From: Parus major
Lineage: Eukaryota; Chordata; Aves; Passeriformes; Paridae
Length of the DNA: 64,000 nucleotides
Direction: 5' to 3'
NCBI RefSeq assembly: GCF_001522545.3
Contig: NC_031770.1
Coordinates: 33,978,710-34,042,709, forward strand
Shown here piece by piece: positions 49,500 to 61,797 of the stretch (positions are counted from its first letter, which is position 1; each line of letters starts with the position of its first letter). Position numbers and translations under genes: made by a program. Under the pieces are notes generated by a model. That model ran no database searches and was not told where the DNA came from. It worked only from the letters and a program-made list of their open reading frames with translations.

Positions 49500-51180
49500 A
49501 AAATTAAGAATATCTAAAATCTGATTTTTGCTTTAGATTTTGTGTCAAAGGCACTCATGGATTATTTGCTTGTGGTTACATTATGCCTCAGGAGTTTTTG
49601 TTCTAAGGTTCAGTTTCTCTCTGGACTGCATGCTAGAGATCCTTCTCAGCTATTGCAGTCTCCTAGAAAAAATTAAATCTCCAAATTCCTGAAAAGCTCT
49701 CCAATGTGGATTTAGGGACAATACTCCCATTTTTCAAACATACGTTGATGGATACCTCTGGTGTAGTCCAGTCCTTAAGCTTTAGGGTTTACCTCTCCCA
49801 CAGGTTGCAGTTCTCTGATGGTTTGGGACGTGCCTACGCCTTGGACCTCCTTCACAGAACAGGATTGTTACACTTGGGTTGAGTTCTTCCAGTAAGAGAC
49901 AGGAGGGTGTAGGACCTGGCTAAGGATGACATAAAGGTAATAAAGACTTGTAGCCTTGGAAAGTGGAGGTATAGATCTGCAGGTTTTTATGGATTTAGTC
50001 TGACAGTTCATCCCCCCCACTGTTTGCATAGGGATGTACTTGAGTACATATGGCTTTGGGGGTATTTGCACAAGTAAGGGCATGGCCTGGTGGCTCTTCT
50101 TCAAATGAAAGCCTTAGCTTTCATTGCCAGTTCTTTCAGCTTGTCTTACAAACTCCATGGTTCTGTATTTCTTGCTCATTTTCCCTCCTCCAGAGCATAT
50201 TCTCCTTCTTACTCAGAGGACTCTTTTGAGAATTCAGTGAAATTGTGGATTTCCTTATTTTTTTTTGTAGATTGAAAGGTTCCTGTGGTAGGTAAGGTGT
50301 ACTCTTCATATGCCTTATCTACTAGTACCTAACTGAGGAGGGGACTGTTCCCTCCTTTGTGATCCAGCGTGTATCACAAAAAGAAAATATCTGCCTCCAT
50401 TGAGGCTTTAGTGCCTCAAAAACTGCTAAATGGATGAGCATTATTCATACAGATGGAAACGTAGTTTCATACCGATACTTCTCTCTGACTAGTGGTTCTC
50501 ATGAGACGCAGAGGTTTCTGTTCTTATATGTTCTACAATTTCTTCCATTTCTGCTGGAGTGGGTTCTGATAAATGCTGAAATAATTGGATTTGAGGGGAT
50601 TAACTGTAGAAAATATTTTTTACTTTTAACTCAGGTGATACTCCTAGGGATGGTGATATGATTTCATCATTATGCTCTGATATAATTTTCACAGAAACAA
50701 GGCTTATACAGTGGTGTTCTTCAGTGTGAGCATTAAGCCAAAAGCCTATTTAAATCAACAGTCAGTGTTAAGTCAGTGTCTGACTTGGTGAATCAGGACT
50801 GAATAAACAATTTTCAGAAGTCAAGAACTCCTTTTATTTTCTTACTGTTCTTCACTTAATGGTGATACTTGTTTCTGACAAACACATGGATTTTAGAGAC
50901 CTCTCCCACTCTTCCCTTTGAGTGGCCTGGGTCTGGTTTACAGTTTCTGTGCCATATCTGCATTCCCTCTAACTCTGGTTTCAACTGTGCTGATCCTCCC
51001 ATTGAGGTCATATGTATCTCAAGTAGCAGCAGTTGATATGCATATCAACTCTAAATGTCCTGATCTGTGTCAACATTTTTCCCTCTTTATTCAGCCTTTT
51101 CACAGGGAGGATCTTTCACTATCTAATATTGGTAACCAAGACACCAATTTATTTCCTTTACAGAACTGAAACCAGTCTTC
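49500..51180 (-). pseudogene. Possible decayed retroviral gag-like relic
   Basis: The minus strand shows scattered protein-like pieces broken by many stops and shifts. Examples are LSEPTPAEMEEIVEHIRTE (about 50500-50580), an EALKPQWRQIFSF-type stretch (about 50370-50410) and a 78-codon frame at 49868-50104. Their order and style resemble old retroviral gag, but there is no zinc knuckle, protease or polymerase motif to confirm it. The LTR at 46834-47587 has the same orientation and could belong to the same old element, or be unrelated. A decayed host gene is an alternative. Confidence 0.2.
51031..51050. repeat. Perfect 20-bp palindrome with ATATGCATAT core
   Basis: AGTTGATATGCATATCAACT equals its own reverse complement. 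The ATATGCATAT centre resembles a palindromic POU-domain (Oct/Pit-1 type) site. Binding is inference only. Confidence 0.8.
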
Positions 51181-52912
51181 CTGAGCTGTCAGATTGCCAA
51201 TTTTCTGTGTGAATGACTTTTAAAAGTCACTGAGACACAGAGAGTAGATGCTTTCTGACCAATTTTTATATTTATAAGGCAAGGTTAAGAGCTTGATAGA
51301 TTCAGTTTCAGCAGGTACCATCTTATATGATGTGTCCAAAATAAGAAGTTATAGTATGATGAAGAATAGATTTTCCAAAAAAGTGAAGAATAGCATAAAA
51401 AGCCAAAAGTCAGCAATGCAGAAAATGTTCTTCCCCAAATATTAAAAAACTACACAACATCAATTACACAAATATGGGCTTTTTTTATGCCCAAGAACAG
51501 TTAATGAGAAAGGGAAACAATGCAATAGTAAAACTTAAAAAGCTGTACCTGATTCAATTGACTCTGCTCTTAATGTTAGTGTTCAAATGCAGCAATATTC
51601 ATTTCAATTTCTTTTCACTTAATCTATACTTCACATATAATTTGTGCAAAATTATAGGTACAACTCCCAATATCCCCACTTAAAGCTAAGTTTAGGTATT
51701 TGTAACACTGGGAATAAGTCTGCATGCTTACTCAACCCTCATTTAGCAGTAACAATGCATTTCGTATCAGTGGTGTAACTTAAATTTGGGCCCTATCTTT
51801 TTGTTGGTCAGCACAGACTACTGCATCCTCTTCTGGAATCATGTACATAGTCTTTGATCCTGCATTATATAAAAATAAAAAAGAAACACAGGGCTTTACT
51901 TGATAAAGAACAGTAAGTTGTAAAAAAATATATAGAATTATTTATTTTGTGGTGACAGCTACAATTTAAAAAATACCTGTTTTTGCTTTTTGTAGTATTC
52001 TTACATAACATTTTAGACACATTTGGCTGGCAGTGTTTCAAAGACACAATAATCAGAATTGCTAGGTACAAGGGAAGTATCAAATTTTATAACACATTTT
52101 CGAGGCAGACATTTAGTTTGCAAGCAATTAGTTTCCAAAGTTTTAATTTATGTGTATGATTTTCTTTGTGAAATTTTACCTTGCGATTTGTATTCCTTGA
52201 AGCTGGCACAGATAATCCTCATCCTTCCCCATTAGAACCTGTGTTAATATCAGCTGTAATATTAGAAGTGCTTTGGAAAGCCACAAAACCTCCCTGTTTT
52301 TAAAGAAAGATAATGACATTTCAGAAGGCAACACTTGGAGACAGGCAGTCAGAGGGAAGGAACTGTGCTGCCATAACTCTTTTCAAGGCAGAAATTTTCC
52401 CTTTAAGCTATTGTCCAAATGTCTCATTTACCAACGCTGTCCATCACCTTCTGCCTCCTTTGTTCTGGTAGTGAGGAATTGGAGATGGAATCCTTTGTCA
52501 GCTTTGTAGAGCTTTCTGTGATTGCCAGTTCATTAATATAAAAACCAGACAGACCATTATGAGTGGCTACTTTGACCTCTTGTATATCAATGTGGCAGCC
52601 CAATTTTACTTGAATTGTGCCAATAATTCCAGCTGAGCTATTGTTTACAGTTTAGTGTGACATCCAGCCTTGATTCAAAGACTGTGATGGAAAACCCAGC
52701 ATGACCCTGGGGAAGTACATCCCAAAATGAGTTACCATTACCAAAAGAAGTCTGCATTTTATTTCTGCATTTTCTAAGATTCAATATGATGCCTGTTTTT
52801 GATCCCCAGTGACTGCGCCCTGGCATTTGCTAGTGTGATTAGGGAAGTATCAGAATTTTCTTTCCACCCAAGAATTAAACAAGTTCAATGTTGCAGTCAA
52901 ACAGGTGCCGGT

Positions 52913-52988
52913 GTTTTATTTTCTTTTTTTTGGTGGTTTTCTTTTTTTTTGAGTTTTTTTGTGCTTTGTTTTGTTTTCTTTTTATTTT
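52913..52988. repeat. T-rich low-complexity tract
   Basis: About 76 bases consisting almost entirely of T with scattered G, in runs such as TTTTTTTT and GTTTTG. It has no A-rich partner or adjoining gene copy. Confidence 0.8.
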
Positions 52989-53495
52989 GACCTGAGTCAG
53001 AGTAGTAAATTTGGTCTTTATGTACTCCTGTGGTGTGTTCTTGCTGTACAAGAACATTGCTGGACATGATTTCACAAGCTAATATATCTTAACGTGAACT
53101 TTTTTAAAGATGGACAGCCCTTTGAGAAGCACTGAAATAATTAGCACAGAAAACAGTGTTTTCATGAATGCTTCAGGAACTGAAGAACCCAGATCACTCT
53201 CATAGTTGATAATTCTAATTATCAATTATGTAATAAGTAAGTATTAAGTAAATTTAAGTAATGAGATCACTTTTGGAAGCTCCTCCACTGTGTCAAACAT
53301 GGCAGGGGAGGAAGGAAGCATACTTTTGCATTGCCAGAGATAATGTATATTTTTACGTTTTCACTTAAAAAAAATTAAAAATCTGTCAGTTATGGGCAGT
53401 GAAACATGACTTGAGTTCCTTTTCTATTCATTCACTGTTATAGGAGCAACTGTGCATCTGAGTTCTGCATAACTACATTTTCATGCCTATTTATA

Positions 53496-53533
53496 GATCT
53501 GTAATACTGAAAAGGATCTGTAATGCTGAAAAG
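53496..53533. repeat. 19-bp tandem duplication
   Basis: GATCTGTAATACTGAAAAG is followed immediately by a copy with a single A-to-G change (GATCTGTAATGCTGAAAAG). Confidence 0.8.
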
Positions 53534-54132
53534 CATGTGAAAAAATCATGTGCTTCCCCAAAGACAGGATGAAACACATATATGTTATTCCTAACATATA
53601 TTAGTTGATCAACTAGTTTTTAAAAATGTTTGGTGGTGGGAATTCTTCCATCTCTGAAGACAGCTCACTCCAGTGTTTTACCTTCTTGACTGTTAAAAAT
53701 TATTTTAAAAGAAATTTTGATATAATGATCTCAAAACTCCATGACTATTGAACAGGGTGGATGAAATACTTTTGTGAGTCTTAAGAAGGAATGTGGTTTA
53801 TAGAGTCTATTGGGACACTTGAAGACTATCACTGCCTTCTCTTTACTATGTACATTTGTAAAAAATACATTTTTTGGTTTGGGAAATGTGCCTTTTATCT
53901 TCCTGGCATGGTTGTCAGAGTCAGTAAAAACTGAGTAGGAATTTCATAATTATCTATGTTTGCACCTAGGTATTTTTACCCTCCTCATCCCTCAAGATCC
54001 AGTAACAGAAAAGAAATGGCAGTGGTTTTAATTATTTTCCATCACTGTCAGCATGAGGATGCACAGTTTCATTGTAGTTGGTGAGGTGGCTGTATCTTTA
54101 ATGAGGCAGTCTGTTACATCGGCTCAGTGAAT

Positions 54133-54303
54133 ATGAGATTTCCTTCCCTGAGCCAGGAAATCTTTCGACAGAGCAGCATGCTGGATTCGCATGAATATCT
54201 GATGAATTTGGAGTGTTTCTTGGGTGCATATGAAAAAACAAACCCAAAACCCAACGAAGAAGCCCCACTTCTAACTGTTATGGTTGGACCATGTGCTAGG
54301 TAG
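54133..54303 (+). CDS. Coding-like short ORF, unidentified
   Basis: An ATG at 54133 opens 56 codons to a TAG at 54301. The frame is also open for several codons upstream. The peptide is balanced and protein-like, for example SLSQEIFRQSSMLDSHEYL and then NLECFLGAYEKTNPKPNEE. A possible AG|GTAGGA donor overlaps the stop at 54298-54304. I do not recognise the protein. It may be an exon, an old pseudogene piece or chance. Confidence 0.22.
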   Translation: MRFPSLSQEIFRQSSMLDSHEYLMNLECFLGAYEKTNPKPNEEAPLLTVMVGPCAR

Positions 54304-54304
54304 G

Positions 54305-54850
54305 AGTTTGAAGTCACGGGCCTCGTTAGCGTTGGTTGTGCCATCAGCGTTTACATCCAGAACACAAGTCCTGCCTCAGATGTGCAGTGCTTACAGACAA
54401 CCCCCTGGCGACCACATGGGGAGCTCTGTGAGTTCAGACTGTGATTCCTCCCTCCAGTAGTTTTACAGGTTGGGATAATAACTTTGGTTTCCCAGATCCA
54501 CCTATCATGAGGTGCCAGCTGGCTCAGTGTCTCCATTGGCACTGATGGATTTTCACAACATGCACTAAAGTTCTTTGAGCTCTCTTGATTGTAGAACTGG
54601 GGGACTGTCTGAGGCCTTTTTTTGGCAAATCATACCAAAACAAAAAGAAAAATAGTACAGAAGAAATTGGACAATGGATATTGTCCAATTGTAACAAATC
54701 CAATATGTAAGATCCATTCAGAAAGGAGCTTTTCAGCATCATTCTGTTTCTGATACTGCCTTGCTGATACTGTGTGAATAAATTGAAATGTGTATTTTCT
54801 TCTCTATGGCTGGTCTTTAAATGACATTGTATTTTCTTTGTCTTTACTTG
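54305..54850. other. Unique-looking stretch between two coding-like pieces
   Basis: Less AT-rich than its surroundings in 54305-54560, with short open frames on both strands but no splice-bounded segment I can defend. Confidence 0.4.
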
Positions 54851-54860
54851 CTTTATGTAG

Positions 54861-55021
54861 AGTTTTTAGCAGTATGTATTACATTCACTGGTGGTCTGCT
54901 GTACAAGTGGCAGAAAAGGCAAGGCTGTGGATACCCAAAAAATGTTGTGAAGCTTATAGATGGAGCTGCTAAAAATGGCAGCAAAGCGCACGTTGTAGAA
55001 AATATGTATTATTTCTGTTAA
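54861..55021 (+). CDS. Candidate 3'-terminal exon, unidentified
   Basis: A pyrimidine-rich acceptor (TTTGTCTTTACTTGCTTTATGTAG ends at 54860, shown here only as landmark) precedes an open frame to TAA at 55019-55021. The peptide starts hydrophobic (FLAVCITFTGGLLY), then turns basic (KWQKRQG) and polar (KNVVKLIDGAAKNGSKAHVVE), a pattern like a membrane anchor followed by a short cytoplasmic tail. A canonical AATAAA lies only 18 bases after the stop, at 55039-55044. The combination suits the last exon of a single-pass membrane protein. The family is not recognised, and no upstream exon is securely linked. Confidence 0.3.
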
Positions 55022-55038
55022 AAGTATTTTATAATATG

Positions 55039-55044
55039 AATAAA
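55039..55044 (+). terminator. Canonical AATAAA polyadenylation signal
   Basis: AATAAA lies just after the stop of the candidate terminal exon. The hexamer is common by chance in DNA this AT-rich, and no strong GT-rich downstream element is seen, so its meaning depends on that exon being real. Confidence 0.25.
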
Positions 55045-57565
55045 ATTTACCAAATTATTTCACTCAAGTACTTTATTCAGAGGTAAGTAAAAATGTTATT
55101 GTAATAATTTTCCTCTTTTTGTGCTTATCTCTGTGGTTGGAGGATTTTGTGAATTTCCCAGCTAGAGCCAGATGTTCTATAAAATTCTGAAATATTCTTT
55201 ACTCTAATCTCTTTCATGTTTATAAAACTTGCATGGGAATAGATGTGGTAAGATCAGAAATAAGTTCACTCCTTTAAATCTCTAAAACGTCCCTATGTCC
55301 TTTCCTCATATGCCTCATATCCCTCAAAACTTGCACTTTTTGCTATCTTCTAAGTTAGAAGTATTTTTACCACTATTTTTGATATTTATACTCCTGACAA
55401 CTAGACCTTCCCCATTTATTCCTTCAGAAATCCATCAGGTGTGCATTTTTTTCCTTATCTTTGCTATGCAGCAGCTTCTATGACTGTTTGCTCTAAATCC
55501 TATTTTTCAGATAACCTGCTTGTTTTTCAAGTGCCCCTTTAGTCTTTTTGTGCCTTGTTTCCCCCATTTTTTGTTTTTCTTTTAATTTCCTTTTTTTTGC
55601 GTCAGGATATATTTTCTATCTTGCAGCACATGCTTGTGGGGAACAGATGTTGTACTTTCCTGAGTATTTGTTTGCGGTCACTAGATGTATACATGTACCC
55701 CAGCGCCACAGCTCAAATCCTTCTGCCCTTTGGTAGATTTAAGAGAATTGCAAGGCTCAGTTTTCCCTGAGACATTTCATTGTAAGATGAAACAATCCCT
55801 GTAGTCACATGAAAGGCATGCAGAGGCCAGCTTGTTGCTTCCTGGTGGCAAGTGAAAGCTGGAAGAATTTAAAAATGCACTGCTTGGCCTCTCACTAACA
55901 AGCCAGCTCAGGCAAGCATGGGAGTACTCCAGGTACGTGTAGGGCTGAATTCATGTTGCTGACCCACAGAATTAAATTGTTCATGTGTATGTGAATGGAC
56001 TGTCACTGTTACAAGACATATTTGAAACATGAGTCTTAGGGATGTATAATGCTTCTGAAGTGTGTCTAGAACCATCATGGGGACCTCTTAGAAAACAACT
56101 TAAAAAAAAAAAAAGGTGCTGATGTTCCTTTAATCTCTTTTGGTACTTATTGGTGAACAATGGCAACGTTTGGTGCTGCTGAATATTAAATTTTACTGTA
56201 TGGATTTATGGATTTCAATTACAGTGTGTAGTTGAGCTTCTGTTTCATGGGATGTATACCTATAAACGAGGGAAGTTCTGCTGCTTAATCTGCTCACAAT
56301 TCTTAAAGCATCACAAAATTCTCTCATGAGTCCTATATTTTTCTAAGCATTCTCAGGCAGATACGTTTTTACTGATGCTTTGGACATGGTCTTTTTTCAG
56401 GTGCATGATATCTGATTTGTTGTCTTGCCTCTTACTTCATTCTTGCTTTTCAGTATTATGAAAGATTAATAATTGAAGAACTGCCACCTTCCATTCTTAT
56501 TTGGAAAATATTATTTCTTACAAAATAATTAATTACACTTACTTTCAGACAAGATGTATGCATAAAATGAAGGACAAAAAACATGCTTCTTGTCTGAGAA
56601 AATGTATTTTAATTTTTTTTTTCTGGTTTGCTGTGCCTGAGGTGCTTTGAATGGTGTCTCCTGGCTTAATGAGTTGGCATTTTTCTATACCAATTTCCAG
56701 GCAGCTTTACTCTGAAAGTGCTGTGATGAGAGATTGCTGAATCAGTATATTATGACTTGCATCCCTCTTAACTAAGTGCTGACCGATGGCATTAAACCAC
56801 AGCACTGCACAGTTGGCAGTGAGCACTCAGTACCACCCCAGTGAGGGCTTTGGCACCAAAAAAAGCCACCAAAGTCTGCCAGTTCTTTAGTGATGGCAAG
56901 AAGCCTGCACAGAGAGGGCCAGATGCAGAAAGATGGAAGGACAGGAGTTATCTGTGGAACTAAATTTCTAGAGAAGTAATTTGCATTCATTTTTCTTGGC
57001 AGGCCTTTTCTTCAGTTCTGCTTCATAAAATCACAACTGCAGGGAATTGTCCCATTGCAAGTGTGTGATATTCTGTTTGTAGAGATGGGCACAGTGAAAG
57101 TTACAGCACTGCATAAGTAATTAAAACTACTTGGTGTTCAACAAGAAACTTCACTGACAGAATGCTAAGAATAATAGTTACACACCCATTGTACAAGGAA
57201 AAAAAGTTCTAAATTAACTAAAAAATACAGTGTCCTCTGCCAGCATGTTGTTGTGCCATAAGCACAACCCACTTGGGCAATCAAGGGAATGTAAGGAACT
57301 TCTGTCATGATTTGGAAACAGCCATGTTGCTAGCAAATTCCTTACCCGTGGCTAGGCACACTTGGTGCTGTCTGGTGCAATTTGGTAGGTTAATCTATAT
57401 GTTTTGTATGAATTTGTTGAGAAGATGAGCAAGTAATTACACATCTGAGCAAGCCATTATTGTATACTATCCTGCAATTTTACCCAGGTAATTAAGGAAA
57501 AATACCATGTTAAAGTCAAGGTCATAGTAACAGTTAATCAACAATCTGTAATTCTTGAATCTTGA

Positions 57566-57600
57566 AATCACAGAATAATTCCAAATTGTAAGGTTGGTAG
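57566..57600 (-). mobile_element. Possible CR1 3' tail remnant
   Basis: AATCACAGAATAATTCCAA followed by TTGTAAGGTTGG resembles the reverse complement of a CR1 3' end (AATCACAGAATCATTAAGGTTGG type). The match is short and imperfect, so it may be chance. Confidence 0.3.
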
Positions 57601-57714
57601 TGGTTTTCTCATGGACATTGTTAAGTGGAGGAATGATCTCTTTCCATGAGTATTAACCTAGTCAGTGCCATATGTCTACATTGACCTTAGTGGTAAAATA
57701 TACAATGTATTGTA

Positions 57715-57736
57715 TTGAATAAATGTATTTATTCAA
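57715..57736. repeat. 10-bp near-perfect palindrome, 2-base centre
   Basis: TTGAATAAAT and ATTTATTCAA are exact complements separated by GT. It is AT-rich, so only mildly unusual. Confidence 0.7.
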
Positions 57737-58257
57737 GGACCTGAGCATTTGTTCTCCTCTTCCACAGCAATCAGTACAGGCTCCTTGTTTTTCTTCAGGC
57801 AGTTCCAGAAGTGCTTATAATGATTTCCTATTTCCATTTCCATCTTAAATAACATTCATCTTGGTCATTGTTGTGCATGATTTTATTCTTCTCTCCCTTC
57901 CTAAAATGGGACACAGTCTTTCAATAGAGGTATTGGTAAATTATATGTAATAGGAACAGTAATACAATAATGCAAGGTTTTATGCCTGAAGTACCTATTG
58001 ACTTGTTCCATTATTGGCTGATTTTTACTTTTGAGAAGCTGTTAAAATCATAGCTTCCATAAATACACACACACAGTATGTCCATAAACCCATTAAAAAC
58101 CACTGATGCCTATTCACTTGAAAAATAAGGTAAAGCAGCACTATCAAATTATTTTGGCTTTGTTTTGTAGACTCTCACAAACCTTGTTGCTGTCTAGAGT
58201 GAGAACCGAGAAGCATGATTTCTCTCAAAATATGTAAGGTGAACATGAGTGTAAATG

Positions 58258-58954
58258 GTTGAGAGCAGCCTTGAGGAGAAGGGCTTGGAGCTGTTGGTGG
58301 ACGAGAGGCTGGACATGCCCTGTCAGTGGCAATGTGCACTCACAACCCAGAAAGCCAAATGTGTCCTGGGCTGCACCCAAAGCAGCGTGGCCAGCAGGGT
58401 GAGGGAGGAGATTGTGCTCCTCTGCTCTGCTCTTGTGAGACCTCGCCTGCAGTGCTGCATCCAGATCTGGGGTCCACAACCTAGGATTGAGTCTAGAGGA
58501 GGGCCACAAAGCCGATCAGAGGTCTGGAGCACAGCTCTTATGAACACAGGCTGAGAGAATTTGGATTATTCAGCATGGATAAAAGAAGGCTCTGGGATCT
58601 TAAAGTATTTTCCAGTATGTAAACAGAGCCTGCAAGAAAGCTGAAGAGGGACAATGTAGAAGAGCATGTAATGACAGGACAAGGGAAATGTCTCTAAACT
58701 GGCAGGGAGTAGATTTAGATTAGATATAAAAAATACATTCTTTACTGTGAGAATGGTAAGGCACAGGAATAGGTTGCCCAAGGAAGTTGTGGATACCCCA
58801 TCCCTGGAAATATTCGGGACCAGGTTGGATGGAGCTTTGAGCAATGTGGTCCTAGTGGAAGATGTCCCTTGTTATGGCAGAGGGAGTTGGAACTAGATGA
58901 CATTTAAGGTTCATTCCAACCCAAGCTCTTCTAGGATTCTGTGATTCTGTGATT
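58258..58954 (+). mobile_element. CR1 LINE 3' fragment
   Basis: A 5'-truncated CR1 copy in plus orientation. It begins in the family's C-terminal ORF2 region (GAGAGCAGCCTTGAGGAGAA; peptide KGLELLVDERLDM). It continues through the conserved GTGCTCCTCTGCTCTGCTCT and CCAGATCTGGGGTCCACAAC blocks, and ends in the typical 3' UTR (GGTTGCCCAAGGAAGTTGTG, then ATTCCAACCCAAGCTCTTC) with an ATTCTGTGATTCTGTGATT octamer repeat. Frameshifts and stops make it inactive. It preserves the terminal repeat better than the 41-kb copy. Confidence 0.93.
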
Positions 58955-58955
58955 A

Positions 58956-60780
58956 ACCATCATCAGACCCATTGTCCTGAAAACTCAAATTTACATTTCC
59001 TATGTCTTTGCACAGGTTGTACAAGGCAGGAGAGATACATCGACTTTGGAGATAGTTAGTGGCATAAACAAGTGAAAAGCATTTATTTATGTCATGGCAT
59101 CTGATTTTATAGAGAATGTTTTCCATTGGCTCTGCTTTATGTCTCACTTCATGCTCAATGGCAATTAGATGAATGTAAGACCTCTGAATATTTTCAAGGC
59201 AACCTCTTCATTACAGGAAATGTGTCAACCTTTCATGATAATGTAAAGGTTTCCCGCTGAATTAACTTGATTTCACAAGGGCATCCATAGTGAGATGATA
59301 TACAAATATGAATGCATGGAAAGGCAAGTAAGGAATCTTAGATGAAAGAACAGTACTTTTTTTGAAAGTACTTTTGGCAAGAGGCAAAGGACATAGGACC
59401 CCAAATCAATAAAACTAAAATCCTGGAAAAGTATTAAACAGTCTAAACAGAATGTATTCAAACAGTGAAGTAAATGACTCATGGCTCTTCAATGTCTTCA
59501 ACAGGTATTAAAAAAATCTGCTTCCTGTGAATGACAGTGAACTGGGGAACTAATCTGCTCTGTAATTTACACTGTGGCTTTGATCACAAAACCCATGATA
59601 CATTTTATTACAAGAATATCTATTCATAATGGAATGATTAACATCCTCCAATGTGTGCCTCATATTTGGACCTATTTTCTTCATGTATCTTATACAATTT
59701 GAAACATATTTGTTAATTTGGGTTGTCATTTAGCTGCCAGCTTTACTGGAATAGATTTTTAAATCCATGTAGGACACTTTGTAATTGAGAATGAGGTTCC
59801 AGGTATCTAGTGGTCACTTCATGATGCTCCAAATAAATATGACAATTTAGAGAGTATAAAATTAGTCTCATCTGCTAAATGCATCCTGCTGTGAAATTGC
59901 AGCCAGTTAGAAAAGGAGAGATGCCCTTAGCATTGAGAAATGGTTTGACAGAATATGAAAGTTATAATGGAAAATGTAATAGATGCCAGAAATAATTACA
60001 CAGGTGACTTCCACAGAGTATGACTGCTATTCCTTGTATTCCTTTGGAAAACCCAAAGCCTGTTATTAATTAAGCTGAAAAAATAAGAATCTTCTGTAGT
60101 TCTTTAACCATCAAATAGTCTGCTTTCTTTTTATATACATTGTGTTCTTTCAAAGGATACTTGTTCCTGAAATCCTGAAAATTATATGAACAAAGGTTCA
60201 TATAATATTCAACTTTCAGGACTCTTCTATTCTCTGTCATAATCTCTTGAGGAACTACTTTGAAACAATTTAGCCAATGAAAAACTAACATGCAGTGGTG
60301 TTTTTAAAGATGTATACAGAGCAAGTAATTCATGCAGGAGAAATGGCACTGCTCTGGATATTGACTGTAAAAACCACTTATATTGAAAATCATCCCTGTG
60401 TATTAAAAATATAAGGAAGGTGAAGGGCTTACAAGGACATCAGGGTGTTGCTGCCTGTATGTATTTGCTGTCTTTGAGGTGGTGGGTTTGATTTCTGACC
60501 AGGAATCATATGTCATGGTTGATTCTGGGCTGTTTGGTTTACTAAGCAGTAAAGTTTTCTTCTATTTTAGTATTTTGCTTTCAGTGGTCATTATTTGATA
60601 TGATCCCACTGTTATAATTAAAAAGGGAGAAAAATATCCTCCGATTAAAAAAACTAAAGAAATAGGGAGTAGACTGGTTTTACATTGCTTGCCCTACAAT
60701 TGAGCAGCCCTTTAACTGCCAGTACCATGTAATTTGTTGGCATCAGTCTGAAGAGTCTGAAGGCTGCTGTTAATGCTGCC
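58956..60780. other. Gene-free stretch
   Basis: Nothing recognisable; only chance open frames of 64-73 codons. Confidence 0.6.
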
Positions 60781-60793
60781 AGCAAGAGCCAAG

Positions 60794-60874
60794 ATGGCAG
60801 GTGGCTATAGCAGTGCACCCAACCTTCTCCTTGCTTGTTTTCCCTTGCTTCTGCTGATTGTGATCATGAAGGAG
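60794..60874 (+). CDS. Candidate signal-peptide first exon
   Basis: An ATG in a strong start context (GCCAAGATGG) opens 27 codons that end in phase 0 at a GTGAGA donor-like site (60875). The peptide MAGGYSSAPNLLLACFPLLL continues hydrophobic (LIVI) before MKE, resembling a secretory signal peptide. Without splicing the frame stops at 60923-60925. There is no CpG island or clear TATA box upstream, and no downstream exon was identified. The protein is not recognised; chance is a real possibility. Confidence 0.22.
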
Positions 60875-61797
60875 GTGAGACAGACTGTGCTGAGGTCACT
60901 GGAGAGGAGTACGGAAACACACTGAGGTATAATGCAGGTAACCAAAGTGTGGTGACACTGCTTTCAGGTATTTGTCTAGTCTTGTTTACAGCTGGTTTGG
61001 GTGCAAGGTGTAAATATAAGCTCTGAACTACCACAGAGGAATGGAGAGCTCCTCCAGGTATCAGATAACCTAATTTTAGATCAAATTTCAACTCTTAAGG
61101 AGACTGCAACATATGATGCATTTAACAGTGAATGGAAAAATACAAGCAGTTTGCACTGTGCCACAAAGATCTGTTTTCTGAAACAGATTTCACTAGCGCA
61201 ATGAATAATGTCAGAATGAAGCATCAAAAATCTTCAGGGGATTGAAAACATGGGTTTGGGTAGCAATCTTGCAAAGCCAGATACAACATTTAATTGACTG
61301 AGTTATGGTGTGGAAACAAGCACAGAACAAAATAAACACAGCATTGGAAGAAAAGACGGTACTTGTAATTCTAGAAAAATAAGACGAGGAAAAATAAGGC
61401 AACAGGCAATACTAACAGGTAAATGATGTACTAGTATCAATAAAATGTCTCAGAGTAATATTGCAGTAATTGTCTGAGGGATTTGCTTAATGTATTGAAT
61501 ACAAATCTGTCAAAACTAACCTTTTTTTTTAGTGAGTTAGGAAGGGTTTGTTTTTTTCCTGAGTATCTTCCCACTGCCAACACTGTTAAAACTTATCTCA
61601 GCAATAATTCTGCAAGAGAAATCTTGTGCTAGCCATAATAGAGCAGCATGATAAAAATCATGATGAATAGCAGATTTGACTCAACTGTGCCTCTCAGTTA
61701 ATGAATAACATCCATTTTTTATTAAATGATTCAGCCAAAATATTCGAGATGGGGCAATCAGGCAGGTCAGAAGCCTTGAAGAGCTACTATATTTTAT

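Larger units (their letters stand above)
51185..54060. other. Gene-free AT-rich stretch
   Basis: Nothing recognisable apart from a long T-rich tract at about 52913-52988 and the tandem duplication at 53496-53533. Confidence 0.6.
55050..58255. other. Gene-free stretch
   Basis: No gene is recognised. It contains a poly-A run at about 56101-56113, a 10-bp hairpin at 57715-57736, and a possible minus-strand CR1 tail remnant around 57566-57600. Confidence 0.55.

Noticed and set aside
46834..51180. A single provirus spanning the 46.8-kb LTR and the gag-like relic
   Set aside because: No polypurine tract adjoins the LTR, no polymerase sequence lies between, and no partner LTR was found beyond 51.2 kb.
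58225..58554. Frames of 74-99 codons on both strands
   Set aside because: They belong to the CR1 3' fragment, in sense or antisense; no independent gene.
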